Source of the DNA: Paraplanobispora siamensis | Lineage (GTDB): Bacteria; Actinomycetota; Actinomycetes; Streptosporangiales; Streptosporangiaceae | Direction of reading: 5' to 3' | Length of the DNA stretch: 64,000 nucleotides | Assembly: GCF_016863175.1 (NCBI RefSeq) | Contig: NZ_BOOJ01000012.1 | Coordinates: 1-64,000 of the forward strand | In this document: positions 27,049 to 34,745 of the stretch, in pieces | Numbering within the stretch: the stretch's first letter is position 1 | Layout of the letters: each line of letters opens with the position of its first letter | Program-made: the position numbers and the translations under genes | The notes under the pieces: model-generated | The model's input: the letters and a program-made list of their open reading frames with translations, nothing else | What the model was told of the DNA's origin: nothing | The model's database searches: none

Positions 27049-28014
27049 GTGAGCGACTATGTGGTGGCCGTCGACGTCGGGGGCACCTCGATGAAGGGCG
27101 GCGTCGTCACGCGCTCGGGTGAGGTCGCCGCGACCGACCGCCGCCCCACCGGCCGCGAGGGCGGCCCGGACGCCGTGGTCGCCACCATCCGCTCCTTCGT
27201 CGGCGACCTGGCCGACCGGGGCTCCTCGATCTTCGGCACCGGACCCGCGGCCGTCGGCATCGCCGTCCCCGGGCTCGTCGACGACGCCACCGCCACCGCC
27301 CTCTACGCGGCCAACCTCGGCTGGCGCGACGTGCCCGCGACGGACTTCGTGCCTCTGGACGTGCCCGCCCTGCTCGGCCACGACGTGCGCACCGGCGGCC
27401 TGGGCGAGAGCGTGCTCGGCGCAGGCCGGGAGCTGTCCGACTTCCTGTTCCTGCCGATCGGCACCGGCATCGCCGGCGCGATGATCATCACGGGCGAGCC
27501 GTACGCCGGGACCTCCGGCTGGAGCGGCGAGATCGGCCACATCCCGGTCTTCCCCGACGGGGAGACGTGCGCCTGCGGGCAGACGGGCTGTCTGGAGACC
27601 TACGCCTCCGCCTCGGCCGTCGGCCGCCGCTACTCCGCCCGCGCGGACCGCCCCGCCACGGCGAAGGAGGTCGCCGCCCTGACCGCCGCCGGCGACCCGG
27701 TCGCCACGGCGGTGTGGGACGAGGCGGTCGAGGCCCTGTCCCTGGCCCTGGCCACCTACACCCTCCTGCTCGACCCCTCCGCGATCGTCCTGGGCGGCGG
27801 CCTGGCCGAGGCGGGCCCCCTGCTGTCCGCCCCCCTGGCCGAACGCCTCGCCAAACGCCTGTCCTTCCGCTCCGCACCCCCGCTGCGCCGCGCCGTCCTG
27901 GGCGTCGACGCCGGCATGCTCGGCGCCTCCCTGCTCGGCTGGCGAGCCGCCGGAGTCCGGGACGCGGGCGCGTCGTGGACGCTCGATGTGCCGACAACCC
28001 CCATGGTGTCGTAA
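27049..28014 (+). CDS. ROK-family sugar kinase (glucokinase type)
   Basis: A 321-residue ROK kinase that phosphorylates a hexose with ATP. The phosphate loop AVDVGGTSMKGG opens the protein. The sugar and zinc signature GEIGHIPVFPDGETCACGQTGCLETYAS near residues 162-189 has all three zinc cysteines and the Glu/His pair. IVLGGGLAEAG lies near 250. This matches glucokinases of actinomycetes more than ROK repressors, since no DNA-binding domain is present. GTG 27049 is chosen because SDYVVAVDVGGTS starts the fold. Upstream lie repeated copies of this same start, and the tRNA-Val gene follows after 34 bp. Confidence 0.92.
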   Translation: MSDYVVAVDVGGTSMKGGVVTRSGEVAATDRRPTGREGGPDAVVATIRSFVGDLADRGSSIFGTGPAAVGIAVPGLVDDATATALYAANLGWRDVPATDFVPLDVPALLGHDVRTGGLGESVLGAGRELSDFLFLPIGTGIAGAMIITGEPYAGTSGWSGEIGHIPVFPDGETCACGQTGCLETYASASAVGRRYSARADRPATAKEVAALTAAGDPVATAVWDEAVEALSLALATYTLLLDPSAIVLGGGLAEAGPLLSAPLAERLAKRLSFRSAPPLRRAVLGVDAGMLGASLLGWRAAGVRDAGASWTLDVPTTPMVS

Positions 28015-28048
28015 GGTTGTGTCCCGCCTGTTCCGTAAGGAACCTCCC

Positions 28049-28123
28049 GGGCGCTTAGCTCAGCGGTAGAGCGCTCGCCTTACAAGCGAGATGTCACTGG
28101 TTCGAACCCGGTAGCGCCCACCA
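28049..28123 (+). tRNA. tRNA-Val (anticodon TAC)
   Basis: A complete cloverleaf: acceptor GGGCGCT/AGCGCCC, D-arm GCTC-AGCGGTA-GAGC, anticodon stem CTCGC/GCGAG with loop CTTACAA, T-arm ACTGG-TTCGAAC-CCGGT, discriminator A and an encoded CCA. The TAC anticodon reads GUA. The 3' half from 28075 and the following terminator recur 2,960 bp downstream, so this gene is an integration site. Confidence 0.97.
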
Positions 28124-28130
28124 GCGAAAA

Positions 28131-28160
28131 CGCCCCGTTTCCGATCGAGGAAACGGGGCG
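28131..28160 (+). terminator. Terminator of tRNA-Val
   Basis: CGCCCCGTTTCC and its complement around a GATCGA loop, 7 bp after the CCA end. The 167 bp from here to the DUF4143 stop hold no clear gene; one minus-strand frame (ending SKRDGSHPSTKVG at 28181) looks codon-like but has no recognised homology. Confidence 0.85.
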
Positions 28161-28327
28161 TCGTGTCATCAACATGACATCAGCCGACCTTGGTGGAGGG
28201 GTGGGAGCCGTCGCGTTTGGAGCGGGTACGGATGATCTCTTGTCGGATGACAGCCGACTCGCCGCCTGCGACTACCGGCCATGCTTTCTCAGCGGGGCTC
28301 CAGCAGACCTGTCTCGGCGAGTTCCGG

Positions 28328-29587
28328 CTACGGGTGTGTCTCCCAGAGCGCGCTTACGGGGGCGGCTAGCATGCGGTCTCCGAAGGAGAAGGTGTGGGCG
28401 CCGGTGTGCAGGACCAGTCCGGCGACGAAGTCGGGGCCGACGCGCTCGGCGAGGTGACGAAGTCCTTTGAAGTCCTCCGGCCGCACGGTGGACGCGGCCT
28501 TGACCTCGATGCCTACCACCTGGCCCTGGCGGGTCTCCAGGATGGCGTCGACCTCCACCTTGTCCTTGGTCCGGTAGTGGTAGAGCTCGACCAGGGTGTC
28601 TGACCAGGTCGTCTGCCTGGCCAGTTCCATGAGGACGAACCCTTCCAGCAGAGGGCCGAACGCGGAACCCGGCCGGAGCAGGCCCCGGGCGTCGGCGCCG
28701 AGCAGGTTCGCAGCCACACCCGAGTCGACGAAGGTGATCTTGGGGGTGTGGACGGCCCGGTTGCTGATGTTCTTCGACCAGGCGGGAACACGCTTCACCA
28801 GGAAGACCTCTTCCAGAAGCGCCAGGAACCTCGCCGTCGTGGTGCCGGGCAACCCGAGGTCGCGGCTCAGTGCCTGGACGACGAGCAACTGGCCGGACCT
28901 GGCCGCCAGCAGCTTGATCAACGCGCGCAGTTCCGCGGTGCGCTCGATCTCCGACAACTGCATGACATCGCGGTTGATCAGGTCGCCGACGTAGGAGTCG
29001 AAGAATCGTTGCCTGCGACGGGCATTGCTGCGGGCGACCGCCTCGGGGTAACCGCCGCGTACCAGGCGCTCGGCGTAGTCCGCTCGGGTCAGCTGGGAGG
29101 TGTGCCGTAGCTCGGGCCCCTGAGCGAAGACTGCGTCGATGAACCCGTCGGGCTGCCCGTCGATCTCCCCCTGTGCGAACGGCCAGAGTTCGATGGTCTC
29201 CATCCGCCCTGGCAGGGTGTCGGGTAGCCCACGCAGTGCGAGGAGGCGAGAGGAGCCGGTGAGTAGATACCTGCCGGGCCTCGGGTCGGCATCCACCCGG
29301 GATTTGATGGCGAGCAACAGTTCGGGGGCCCGCTGAATCTCGTCGATGACCATCCGCTCCGGAAAGTCGACGAATCCGCTGGGGTCGCTCAGCGCCGCCT
29401 GCCGGGTCAACGGGTCATCGAGATCACGCCACTCGGTGTCTCCAGCCTTGGCGAGCTGCCGGACCAGAGTGCTTTTGCCCGACTGCCGGGCGCCGTTGAC
29501 CAGGACGACGCGGGTATCGGTTAAAGCGTCTGTGACGGCCTGCTCCGCGTGACGTCGGACCAGGTGCCCCAGGGGTGTGGTGACCAT
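28328..29587 (-). CDS. AAA ATPase with DUF4143 domain
   Basis: A 419-residue ATPase. Residues 1-150 are an AAA_14 module with Walker A GARQSGKST, Walker B ERMVIDEIQRAP and sensor LLTGSSRLL. The DUF4143 C-terminal part includes FDSYVGDLINRDVMQ and the end region KVEVDAILETRQGQVVGIEVKAAST, a PD-(D/E)xK-like nuclease core pattern (D..E.K). Such proteins are common in islands, and their role is unresolved; defence or toxin-related roles have been suggested. It lies just inside the tRNA-Val insertion region and its base composition is less GC-rich than the core genes. Confidence 0.88.
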   Translation of the reverse strand: MVTTPLGHLVRRHAEQAVTDALTDTRVVLVNGARQSGKSTLVRQLAKAGDTEWRDLDDPLTRQAALSDPSGFVDFPERMVIDEIQRAPELLLAIKSRVDADPRPGRYLLTGSSRLLALRGLPDTLPGRMETIELWPFAQGEIDGQPDGFIDAVFAQGPELRHTSQLTRADYAERLVRGGYPEAVARSNARRRQRFFDSYVGDLINRDVMQLSEIERTAELRALIKLLAARSGQLLVVQALSRDLGLPGTTTARFLALLEEVFLVKRVPAWSKNISNRAVHTPKITFVDSGVAANLLGADARGLLRPGSAFGPLLEGFVLMELARQTTWSDTLVELYHYRTKDKVEVDAILETRQGQVVGIEVKAASTVRPEDFKGLRHLAERVGPDFVAGLVLHTGAHTFSFGDRMLAAPVSALWETHP

Positions 29588-29870
29588 GCGCTCATCATGT
29601 CAGAGATGGTGAAATAGTCGCTGTGATCACGGTGAGATGGTCGCTAGCATGATGGTGTGATGGACGCTCATTTAGTGGTGGGGTGGTCGGTGACCCACAG
29701 CCATCCTCACGGTTCGTCGCCCAGAGTCCAGCTATCGACCTTCTCAGCGCTGACATGGTCGGCTGCGTCGCACCCCTACGGTGCTCCCGCCCACGCGGAA
29801 CCGGCGGAGGATCTCCTACGGCGCGAGACCCCAGATGAGCGGAAGCATAGGAGACCGAGCCCGTGCCGGC

Positions 29871-29978
29871 CCGTCTGCCGCAGGACTTCCCGTGCTCTTT
29901 TCCGAGTGCTTGGAGGGCGTCCACACGCCGACGGGGGAGCTTGAGGGAGCAACGTGACTTGACGGTCTTGGTGTTCCC
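29871..29978 (-). pseudogene. Fragment of a tyrosine integrase (middle part)
   Basis: In the roughly 600-bp stretch 29588-30189 the only recognisable piece is a minus-strand frame reading NTKTVKSRCSLKLPRR, then VDALQALGKEHGK. It resembles the KT..SRR.L.LP....AL segment of actinobacterial phage-type integrases. It has no start, no catalytic Arg/His region and runs into unrelated sequence, so it is a decayed remnant. The rest of the stretch shows no supported gene. Confidence 0.5.
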
Positions 29979-30189
29979 TTCTTCCGTACGGACCGCTTCG
30001 CTGCACCTTGCGGGTCGCAATGCCGTGAGATCATTCGCCCCGTGAGCGAAGGCGCTGGTGCCGACGTGCCCGCGTGGTTCTGACCCTGCTCAAGCCGTAC
30101 GCCGATGTCCCTCAAGTGCGGGAACTCCTAACCCGTTACCCCATGAGTGCCTGAGCCCGTTGACAGAAGCTCTCCCCTGAATCTGCCGA

Positions 30190-30804
30190 TCAGTCCTCAA
30201 GGGGTTCTGCGCCGAGGAATCGCAGCGCCAGCATCTCCGGGGAGAAGGGAAGACCCGTGATCCTTCCCGCGAGGGCGAACGAACGCTCTATCGGGAACTC
30301 GATGTGCGAGTCGTCATCGAAGATGTCGTATTCGGGATCCAGGCCGACTTCACGCATCTCCTTGATGAAACGGTCTGGATCGCTGCCCGACCGATCGTCT
30401 GGGCACATCGGATCGAAGTGGAGGACCGACTCACCATCAACGATGTAGGCGAAGCTGTCCGAGGCGTAGTCATGACGGCAGACCGACACGACCTCGGTTC
30501 CCCGCGAGACCGGGCCGTATACGTCGGAGTCGACGGCGATCTTCCATCCTCCCGGTTCGATGACCAGGGTCCAGTCGCCGATCTCCGCGGCGCCGATGTA
30601 ACCGGCCGAGTCGGCCCTCATGCTCTCCACCGAGCGTTCGTTCAGCCCCTCGGCTGTCACTCCTTCCTCCATGGTGTTCTCGTCTATTCCGAACCGGCGG
30701 AGGACCTCGTCCGGGGAGAGCCCTCGGACGAAGGACACGCAGTAGATCTCACCCAGTTCCTCACGGTCGGAGAGCCAGCGGAACTCCTCGGGGCACTCTG
30801 TCAT
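30190..30804 (-). CDS. DUF6461 protein
   Basis: A 204-residue protein of the DUF6461 type seen in many actinomycetes: YCVSFVRGLSPDEVLRRFG, IGAAEIGDWTLVIEPGGW, SRGTEVVSVCRHDYASDSFAYIVDGESVLHFDP and SDPDRFIKEMREVGLD. Function unknown. ATG 30804 has AAAGGAG 5 bp upstream, a strong signal. Its lower GC and place between the tRNA-Val gene and the displaced tRNA copy mark it as island cargo. Confidence 0.85.
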   Translation of the reverse strand: MTECPEEFRWLSDREELGEIYCVSFVRGLSPDEVLRRFGIDENTMEEGVTAEGLNERSVESMRADSAGYIGAAEIGDWTLVIEPGGWKIAVDSDVYGPVSRGTEVVSVCRHDYASDSFAYIVDGESVLHFDPMCPDDRSGSDPDRFIKEMREVGLDPEYDIFDDDSHIEFPIERSFALAGRITGLPFSPEMLALRFLGAEPLED

Positions 30805-31034
30805 CGTCACTCCTTTGAACATGTGGACGGCATGATCACAGTTGTCGCCGACAGAAAGGGATCGAAGGTCCGATCGGTGAGGGAAACTCGGCGATAACTC
30901 TGGGTTTAGGGATGGCTTCTGGGCGACCGACTGGGTGGCAACGACCGGGGGCACGGCTGGACGGCCGGTGGACGACCGGAGACCGTAGCCGCAGCTCAGG
31001 CCTGGCATCGGTTCTGGTCGGGGAGCCGCTCGGA

Positions 31035-31138
31035 TCGCCTTGCAAGTGAGATGTCGCCGGTTCGAACGCGGTACCGCCCACCAGCGAAAACGCCCCGTTC
31101 CCGATCGAGGGAACGGGGCGTCGTGTCATCAGCCGACC
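31035..31138 (+). repeat. Displaced copy of the tRNA-Val 3' half and terminator (att-like)
   Basis: 31035-31130 aligns without gaps to 28075-28170 (anticodon-arm 3' side, T-arm, acceptor, CCA, terminator), with about nine substitutions. Similarity resumes for eight more bases after an 11-bp deletion relative to the first copy. The terminator copy (31091-31120) has paired changes that keep its stem intact. It marks the far end of an inserted element or the boundary between two. Confidence 0.85.
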
Positions 31139-31318
31139 CGGGCGGGCACTCCCGAAGATCCATCGTCATCGTCCGGACGGGCTTCTTCGATCTTGCTGTT
31201 CATCGCGTCGGCGATCTTCCGGTCGGCTTCCGCCGTACGGTGCTGATAGATCAGCGCCATCGAGTCGTGCCCCATCCGCTCCGTGAGGTCCTTCAGGCTC
31301 GCGCCCGAGCCGGTGAAG
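31129..31318 (-). pseudogene. C-terminal remnant of a tyrosine integrase
   Basis: The minus-strand frame reads GASLKDLTERMGHDSMALIYQH, then RTAEADRKIADAMNSKIEE and a stop at 31129. This is the end of an actinobacterial integrase, with the RMGH motif and catalytic Tyr in LIYQH. The reading frame upstream of about 31318 is unrelated and overlaps the SMI1-type gene, so the N-terminal nine-tenths are missing. The stop codon sits inside the att-like repeat, the usual place for an integrase gene next to its tRNA site. Confidence 0.8.
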
Positions 31319-31336
31319 CTCAACGAGGAAGGGACA

Positions 31337-31897
31337 TCAACGTGCGTAGCGCATCCGCAGCTCGTCCATTGCGAGGTCCCAGAAGGACCTGTAACGGTTG
31401 GCGCCGGGTTTCCATGGGGCGAGATACCAGGCTTCCCACTCACCTTCAGAGGTCCTGACGTGGGGATTGAGGAGAGCCACTCCGTCGTCCCAGTATCCGA
31501 TCATAAGGGTGTCGGGCACATACTCCCCTCTGTAACGGATGGAGTCCTGCTCCGGCCCGTAGACGAAGTAGAGCTCGTCGGGCACGCTCCACGAGTTCTC
31601 GGGCTTGGGTTCTGGCCAGCTCTCGGCGATCGAGGGATCGGCATCACGGAGCCAGCCGACTTCCTCGGCACGCAGCAGACAGCAGTCATCGTTGTTGCCC
31701 CACCCGTTGGCGAACAGGAGGAACTGCCGGTAACTCGGCGGCAGCTCCAGGCCCAACCGCTCTTCAAGCTCGCAGACCTCTGCTCCGGTAGCCGGAGGAT
31801 GCAGATCGCCGAGTGGACTGACAGCCGGGCGATCAGAACCCTCGGTCGCCGGATCCCTTGCGGGGAAGCGTTCAGACCATGCGTACCGGGCACTCAT
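31337..31897 (-). CDS. SMI1/KNR4 (SUKH) family protein
   Basis: A 186-residue SUKH-fold protein: EVCELEERLGLELPPSYRQFLLFANGWG near residue 40, later DTLMIGYWDDGVALLNPHV. SUKH proteins often act as immunity proteins to secreted nuclease or deaminase toxins, but no toxin gene is next to this one. ATG 31897 is chosen as the first Met before the domain; no clear Shine-Dalgarno is seen, and the frame stays open to 32020. It lies beside the integrase remnant, so it is probably mobile cargo. Confidence 0.75.
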   Translation of the reverse strand: MSARYAWSERFPARDPATEGSDRPAVSPLGDLHPPATGAEVCELEERLGLELPPSYRQFLLFANGWGNNDDCCLLRAEEVGWLRDADPSIAESWPEPKPENSWSVPDELYFVYGPEQDSIRYRGEYVPDTLMIGYWDDGVALLNPHVRTSEGEWEAWYLAPWKPGANRYRSFWDLAMDELRMRYAR

Positions 31898-32083
31898 CGT
31901 GCAGAAGGTATCCCGTTTCAAATGGCTGCTGCACGTACAGCACAAAGCCAGGGCGACCCCTCCCGAAGGAGGGTCGTTCTCCTGATGCAGGTGTCGGAAT
32001 TCTCCGTTCTGACCGGACACGCGAGCCCTCGACCGCGACCTTGCCGCTGACTCGTGATGAAGGGTTCAGCGATCAGCCGTACG

Positions 32084-32680
32084 TCAGCACTTCTGCATCG
32101 CGGCGCGGGTCTGCGCGGTGGACATGGGCGGGGCCGGCAGAGGGCCGGCGGCGATGGCGCGCAGGCCGTCCAGGGACAGGGCGAGGTGCCGCCGCCAGGC
32201 TCCCGGCGCCGTCTTGCACGTGGCCCTGATGGTCGCCGCAACGCCCCAGACCACGAAGGCCATGTCGGCGAGTGTGACGTCGGCCCGCAGATCTCCGGCT
32301 CGCTGGGCGCGTCCGAAGATCTCCTGCATCAGGCTGTATCCGCGATCCGCGTCCAAGCCGGCCGTTCGTGCGGCGAGGTCGTTGTAGCCGAGGTCGGTCG
32401 CCTGCAGCTCACACACCCCGGTCAGGAACGCGACGAACCCTTCCCAGGCGTTGTCGGCGGCCAGCGCCTGCTCGGCCAACTCGGCCACGGCCGCCACCCG
32501 GTCGGCGAATACCGCCTCCACCAGGGCGTCCCGTGTGGGGAAGCGGTTGTACAGCGTCCCGATGCTGACTCCGGCCGAGCGCGCGATCTCTTCGAGCGGC
32601 ACGTCGAGTCCGCGGTCCGCGAACAGTTCCCGGGCCGCCCGCAGGAGGCGCTCGCGGTTATGCACGGCGTCCTTGCGCAT
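32084..32680 (-). CDS. TetR-family repressor
   Basis: A 198-residue TetR regulator: N-terminal HTH at residues 8-54 (RERLLRAARELFADRGLDV, LEEIARSAGVSIGTLYNRFPTRDALV) and a ligand-binding C-terminal domain resembling the SbtR-like type. It is divergent from an SDR gene with a 55-bp spacer that holds AAGTTGAG/CTCAACTT repeats, so it very likely represses the SDR gene and itself. Confidence 0.92.
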   Translation of the reverse strand: MRKDAVHNRERLLRAARELFADRGLDVPLEEIARSAGVSIGTLYNRFPTRDALVEAVFADRVAAVAELAEQALAADNAWEGFVAFLTGVCELQATDLGYNDLAARTAGLDADRGYSLMQEIFGRAQRAGDLRADVTLADMAFVVWGVAATIRATCKTAPGAWRRHLALSLDGLRAIAAGPLPAPPMSTAQTRAAMQKC

Positions 32681-32696
32681 ACCGGCAAGCCTAGCT

Positions 32697-32735
32697 AAGT
32701 TGAGGTAAATCTCAACTTGAGGGGGATCTCAACTT
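32697..32735. promoter_or_regulatory. TetR operator with three half-sites
   Basis: AAGTTGAG (32697-32704) and CTCAACTT (32711-32718) form a dyad with a 6-bp spacer. A third CTCAACTT at 32728-32735 ends directly before the SDR start codon, so bound repressor would also cover its ribosome-binding site. Confidence 0.8.
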
Positions 32736-33533
32736 ATGGGTCGAACCATCGTGATCACCGGAGGGACCAGAGGCATCGGCAGAGCCCTCGCCCGCCACTG
32801 TGCCAACCTCGGGGACCAGGTCGTGGCCGTGGGCAGCAGCGAAGAAGGCGGGGGACGCCTGCGCGAGGAGGTGCCGGAGGCCCGCTTCGTCAGGGCTGAC
32901 CTCAGCTCCCTGCGCCAGACCCGTGACCTGGTGGAACGGCTCAGCGCCGAGTATCCGGCCATCGATGCGCTGGTGCTCTCCGCGTTCCGGTTCAACCCGG
33001 CGCGAGTGGTGACCGAGGAGGGGTTCGAGCACACCTTCGCTCTCTATGTGATCAACCGCTGGCTCATGGCCCATGGATTGCGCGGTCCTCTGGAGAACGC
33101 ACCGACTCCAGTGATCATCAACCTGTGCGGTGCCGGGCAGAGCGGCCGGATCCGCTGGGACGACCTCCAGTTGAAGGACCGGTACCGGGCGCTCGCCGCA
33201 ACCGTGCAGGGAGCCAGGGCCAGCGAGCTGCTGGGGACTGCCTACGCTTCCGAGCGGACGAAGTATGTGCTGTACAACCCGGTGTTCGTGGCGACCGGGC
33301 TCCATGAGCCCTTCAAGCAGCCGCTGCGCGGCCTCGTACGGGTGGCATCGGCACTGTTCGCTCAACCTGTGGCCAAGGCCGTGCCGCCGATCGCCGCGCT
33401 CATCGACCGGCCGCCGACCGAGCCGCTCACGATCTGGAAGAAGGGCAAGCCCATCGATCTTGCCGTGGACCCGGACGAGGCGCGGCGTTTCGAGGAAACC
33501 GTCCGCACCCTCGTCCGGTCGGTGCTCGTATAG
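32736..33533 (+). CDS. SDR-like oxidoreductase lacking the usual YxxxK
   Basis: A 265-residue short-chain dehydrogenase fold. The cofactor motif TGGTRGIGRA is intact at residues 8-17, LSAFRFN takes the NNAG position and INLCGAGQSG holds the usual Ser region. Where retinol-dehydrogenase-like SDRs have Y-x3-K, this protein reads YRALAATVQGARASELL, so neither Tyr nor Lys is in place. It may be a binding or inactive relative, or use another residue. GAGGGGG lies upstream, and the gene is controlled by the divergent TetR site. Confidence 0.75.
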   Translation: MGRTIVITGGTRGIGRALARHCANLGDQVVAVGSSEEGGGRLREEVPEARFVRADLSSLRQTRDLVERLSAEYPAIDALVLSAFRFNPARVVTEEGFEHTFALYVINRWLMAHGLRGPLENAPTPVIINLCGAGQSGRIRWDDLQLKDRYRALAATVQGARASELLGTAYASERTKYVLYNPVFVATGLHEPFKQPLRGLVRVASALFAQPVAKAVPPIAALIDRPPTEPLTIWKKGKPIDLAVDPDEARRFEETVRTLVRSVLV

Positions 33534-33607
33534 GGGCTCCGGGCGAGATGCCGCTCCTGGAACCGCCGGCACCGGATGACCGTGGGCTGAGGTGACGGCA
33601 GCGCTGA

Positions 33608-33671
33608 CAGCTACGTCCCCACGCAGCTACGTCCCCACGCAGCGACGTCCCCACGCAGCGACGTCCCCACG
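33608..33671. repeat. Four tandem 16-bp units after the SDR gene
   Basis: Four copies of cagctacgtccccacg (two with t, two with g at the fifth base), 75 bp after the SDR stop. The whole stretch 33534-34124 has no gene that can be supported; open frames on both strands there lack ribosome sites and recognisable domains. Confidence 0.85.
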
Positions 33672-34124
33672 CAGCGGCGCATCCGCGCCGCCGTCCACGC
33701 GTCCCCGACCGCGCTCTCGGTCCACCGGCCGGGGTGATCGCTCCGCCTGGAAGGCGGAAGGCCGTGCTGTCGTCCTGTTCCCGGCGTTCAGCCCCGGCAG
33801 GCTTTCGCTCAAGGTCGGGTTGCCGTCGAATGACGTGGTCCGTCAGGGAGGCATCCGGAACGGAGTGGGGCGGTGCGCGTAGAAGCGTGGCGGCGCCGTC
33901 CCTCCAGGTCCACACCGCCAGGCCGGTCTATGGCGCGTGACGGCTCGCTTCCAGGGCTGGGCCTCCAGGCCGGTCTCCACCGTCAGACGGCGCGCAGGCT
34001 CGGTCGGATCCGCCCCGCAACGGAGGCGCTCCTGCGCGAATCCGGCGATCAGGGCGGCAGGGTTGCTTCCTGTCCGTCGGCTGGGCGACACGACCGTGAA
34101 CCGACGACGGCCGGTTGCGGCGGC

Positions 34125-34595
34125 TCATCCGCCGCAGGTGGAGTATTCCCTGCTGCTGACGTAGTCCTGGACCAGCCAGCCGTTCTCGGTTCTGCGCAGG
34201 GTCAGAGTCCCCAGATCGTTGGGGTCTTCCCGCAGGTCCGTGCCACCGGGGTGGGTCCATCCCTTCCCGCAGTAGCCGCTGACCTCGGCCTCGTCGCCCT
34301 CCGTTTTGAGCCCGGTGGGAACCATCTGTCGGTAGGCGTCCCGGTCGGCGATCTTGCCGTGGAACATGTTGACGGCCTGCTCGCAGGTGCTCATCTCGTT
34401 GCCGCGGGCGAACAACTCCTGCGCGGACACCGACATCAGGTTGCAGGCGTCCTCGCCCTCGTCGTCGGCGATGAACGCGGTGAGTCTCGTCAACGTCTCC
34501 TGCGGTGTGTCCGCCCCTTCGGGTTCGCCGCTGCCGCAACCCGCGGCGGCCAGCGAGGACATCACGAGGACGAGCAGCAGGCGGTGCGGGCGCAT
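34125..34595 (-). CDS. Small lipoprotein, possible NTF2-like domain
   Basis: A 156-residue lipoprotein: signal peptide LLLVLVMSSLAAAGC with the lipobox Cys at residue 20, then a domain of about 130 residues with an alpha/beta pattern (QETLTRLTAFIADDEGEDACNLMS at the start, LTLRRTENGWLVQDYVSS at the end). This resembles NTF2/DUF4878-like outside proteins, with Cys residues placed to pair. Function unknown. Upstream, 34596-34745 is strikingly AT-rich for this genome and probably holds its promoter. Confidence 0.75.
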   Translation of the reverse strand: MRPHRLLLVLVMSSLAAAGCGSGEPEGADTPQETLTRLTAFIADDEGEDACNLMSVSAQELFARGNEMSTCEQAVNMFHGKIADRDAYRQMVPTGLKTEGDEAEVSGYCGKGWTHPGGTDLREDPNDLGTLTLRRTENGWLVQDYVSSREYSTCGG

Positions 34596-34745
34596 GGCTC
34601 TCCCAATCGGGTGGTCAGAATGATCTTTCCAGCGCCGACTTTATCTATTTTTCGGTTTTTGCACCTGCTTACTTTGAGTATTTGCGTGTGAAGTCATATC
34701 TAACGACTTTTCGAGGCCTTTGTGGGGTTAGAAGGTATTTGCCCG

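Noticed and set aside
28181-28327. A minus-strand frame ending SKRDGSHPSTKVG next to the tRNA-Val terminator
   Set aside because: Codon use looks plausible and its place fits an element end, but there is no start or recognised family. It may be just read-through sequence behind the ATPase gene.
29595-30020. A 141-codon gene in the island
   Set aside because: Only a 35-residue part resembles an integrase. The rest has no family, no ribosome site and abnormal composition, so only the fragment is reported.
30050-30153. A plus-strand frame ending LLKPYADVPQVRELLTRYPMSA
   Set aside because: It looks like the tail of a protein but no start, length or family can be supported. It may be another remnant in the island.
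30836-31129. A 97-codon frame covering the displaced tRNA copy
   Set aside because: It reads through tRNA and terminator sequence (TAFEPATSHLQGD is a tRNA translation), so it is not a gene.
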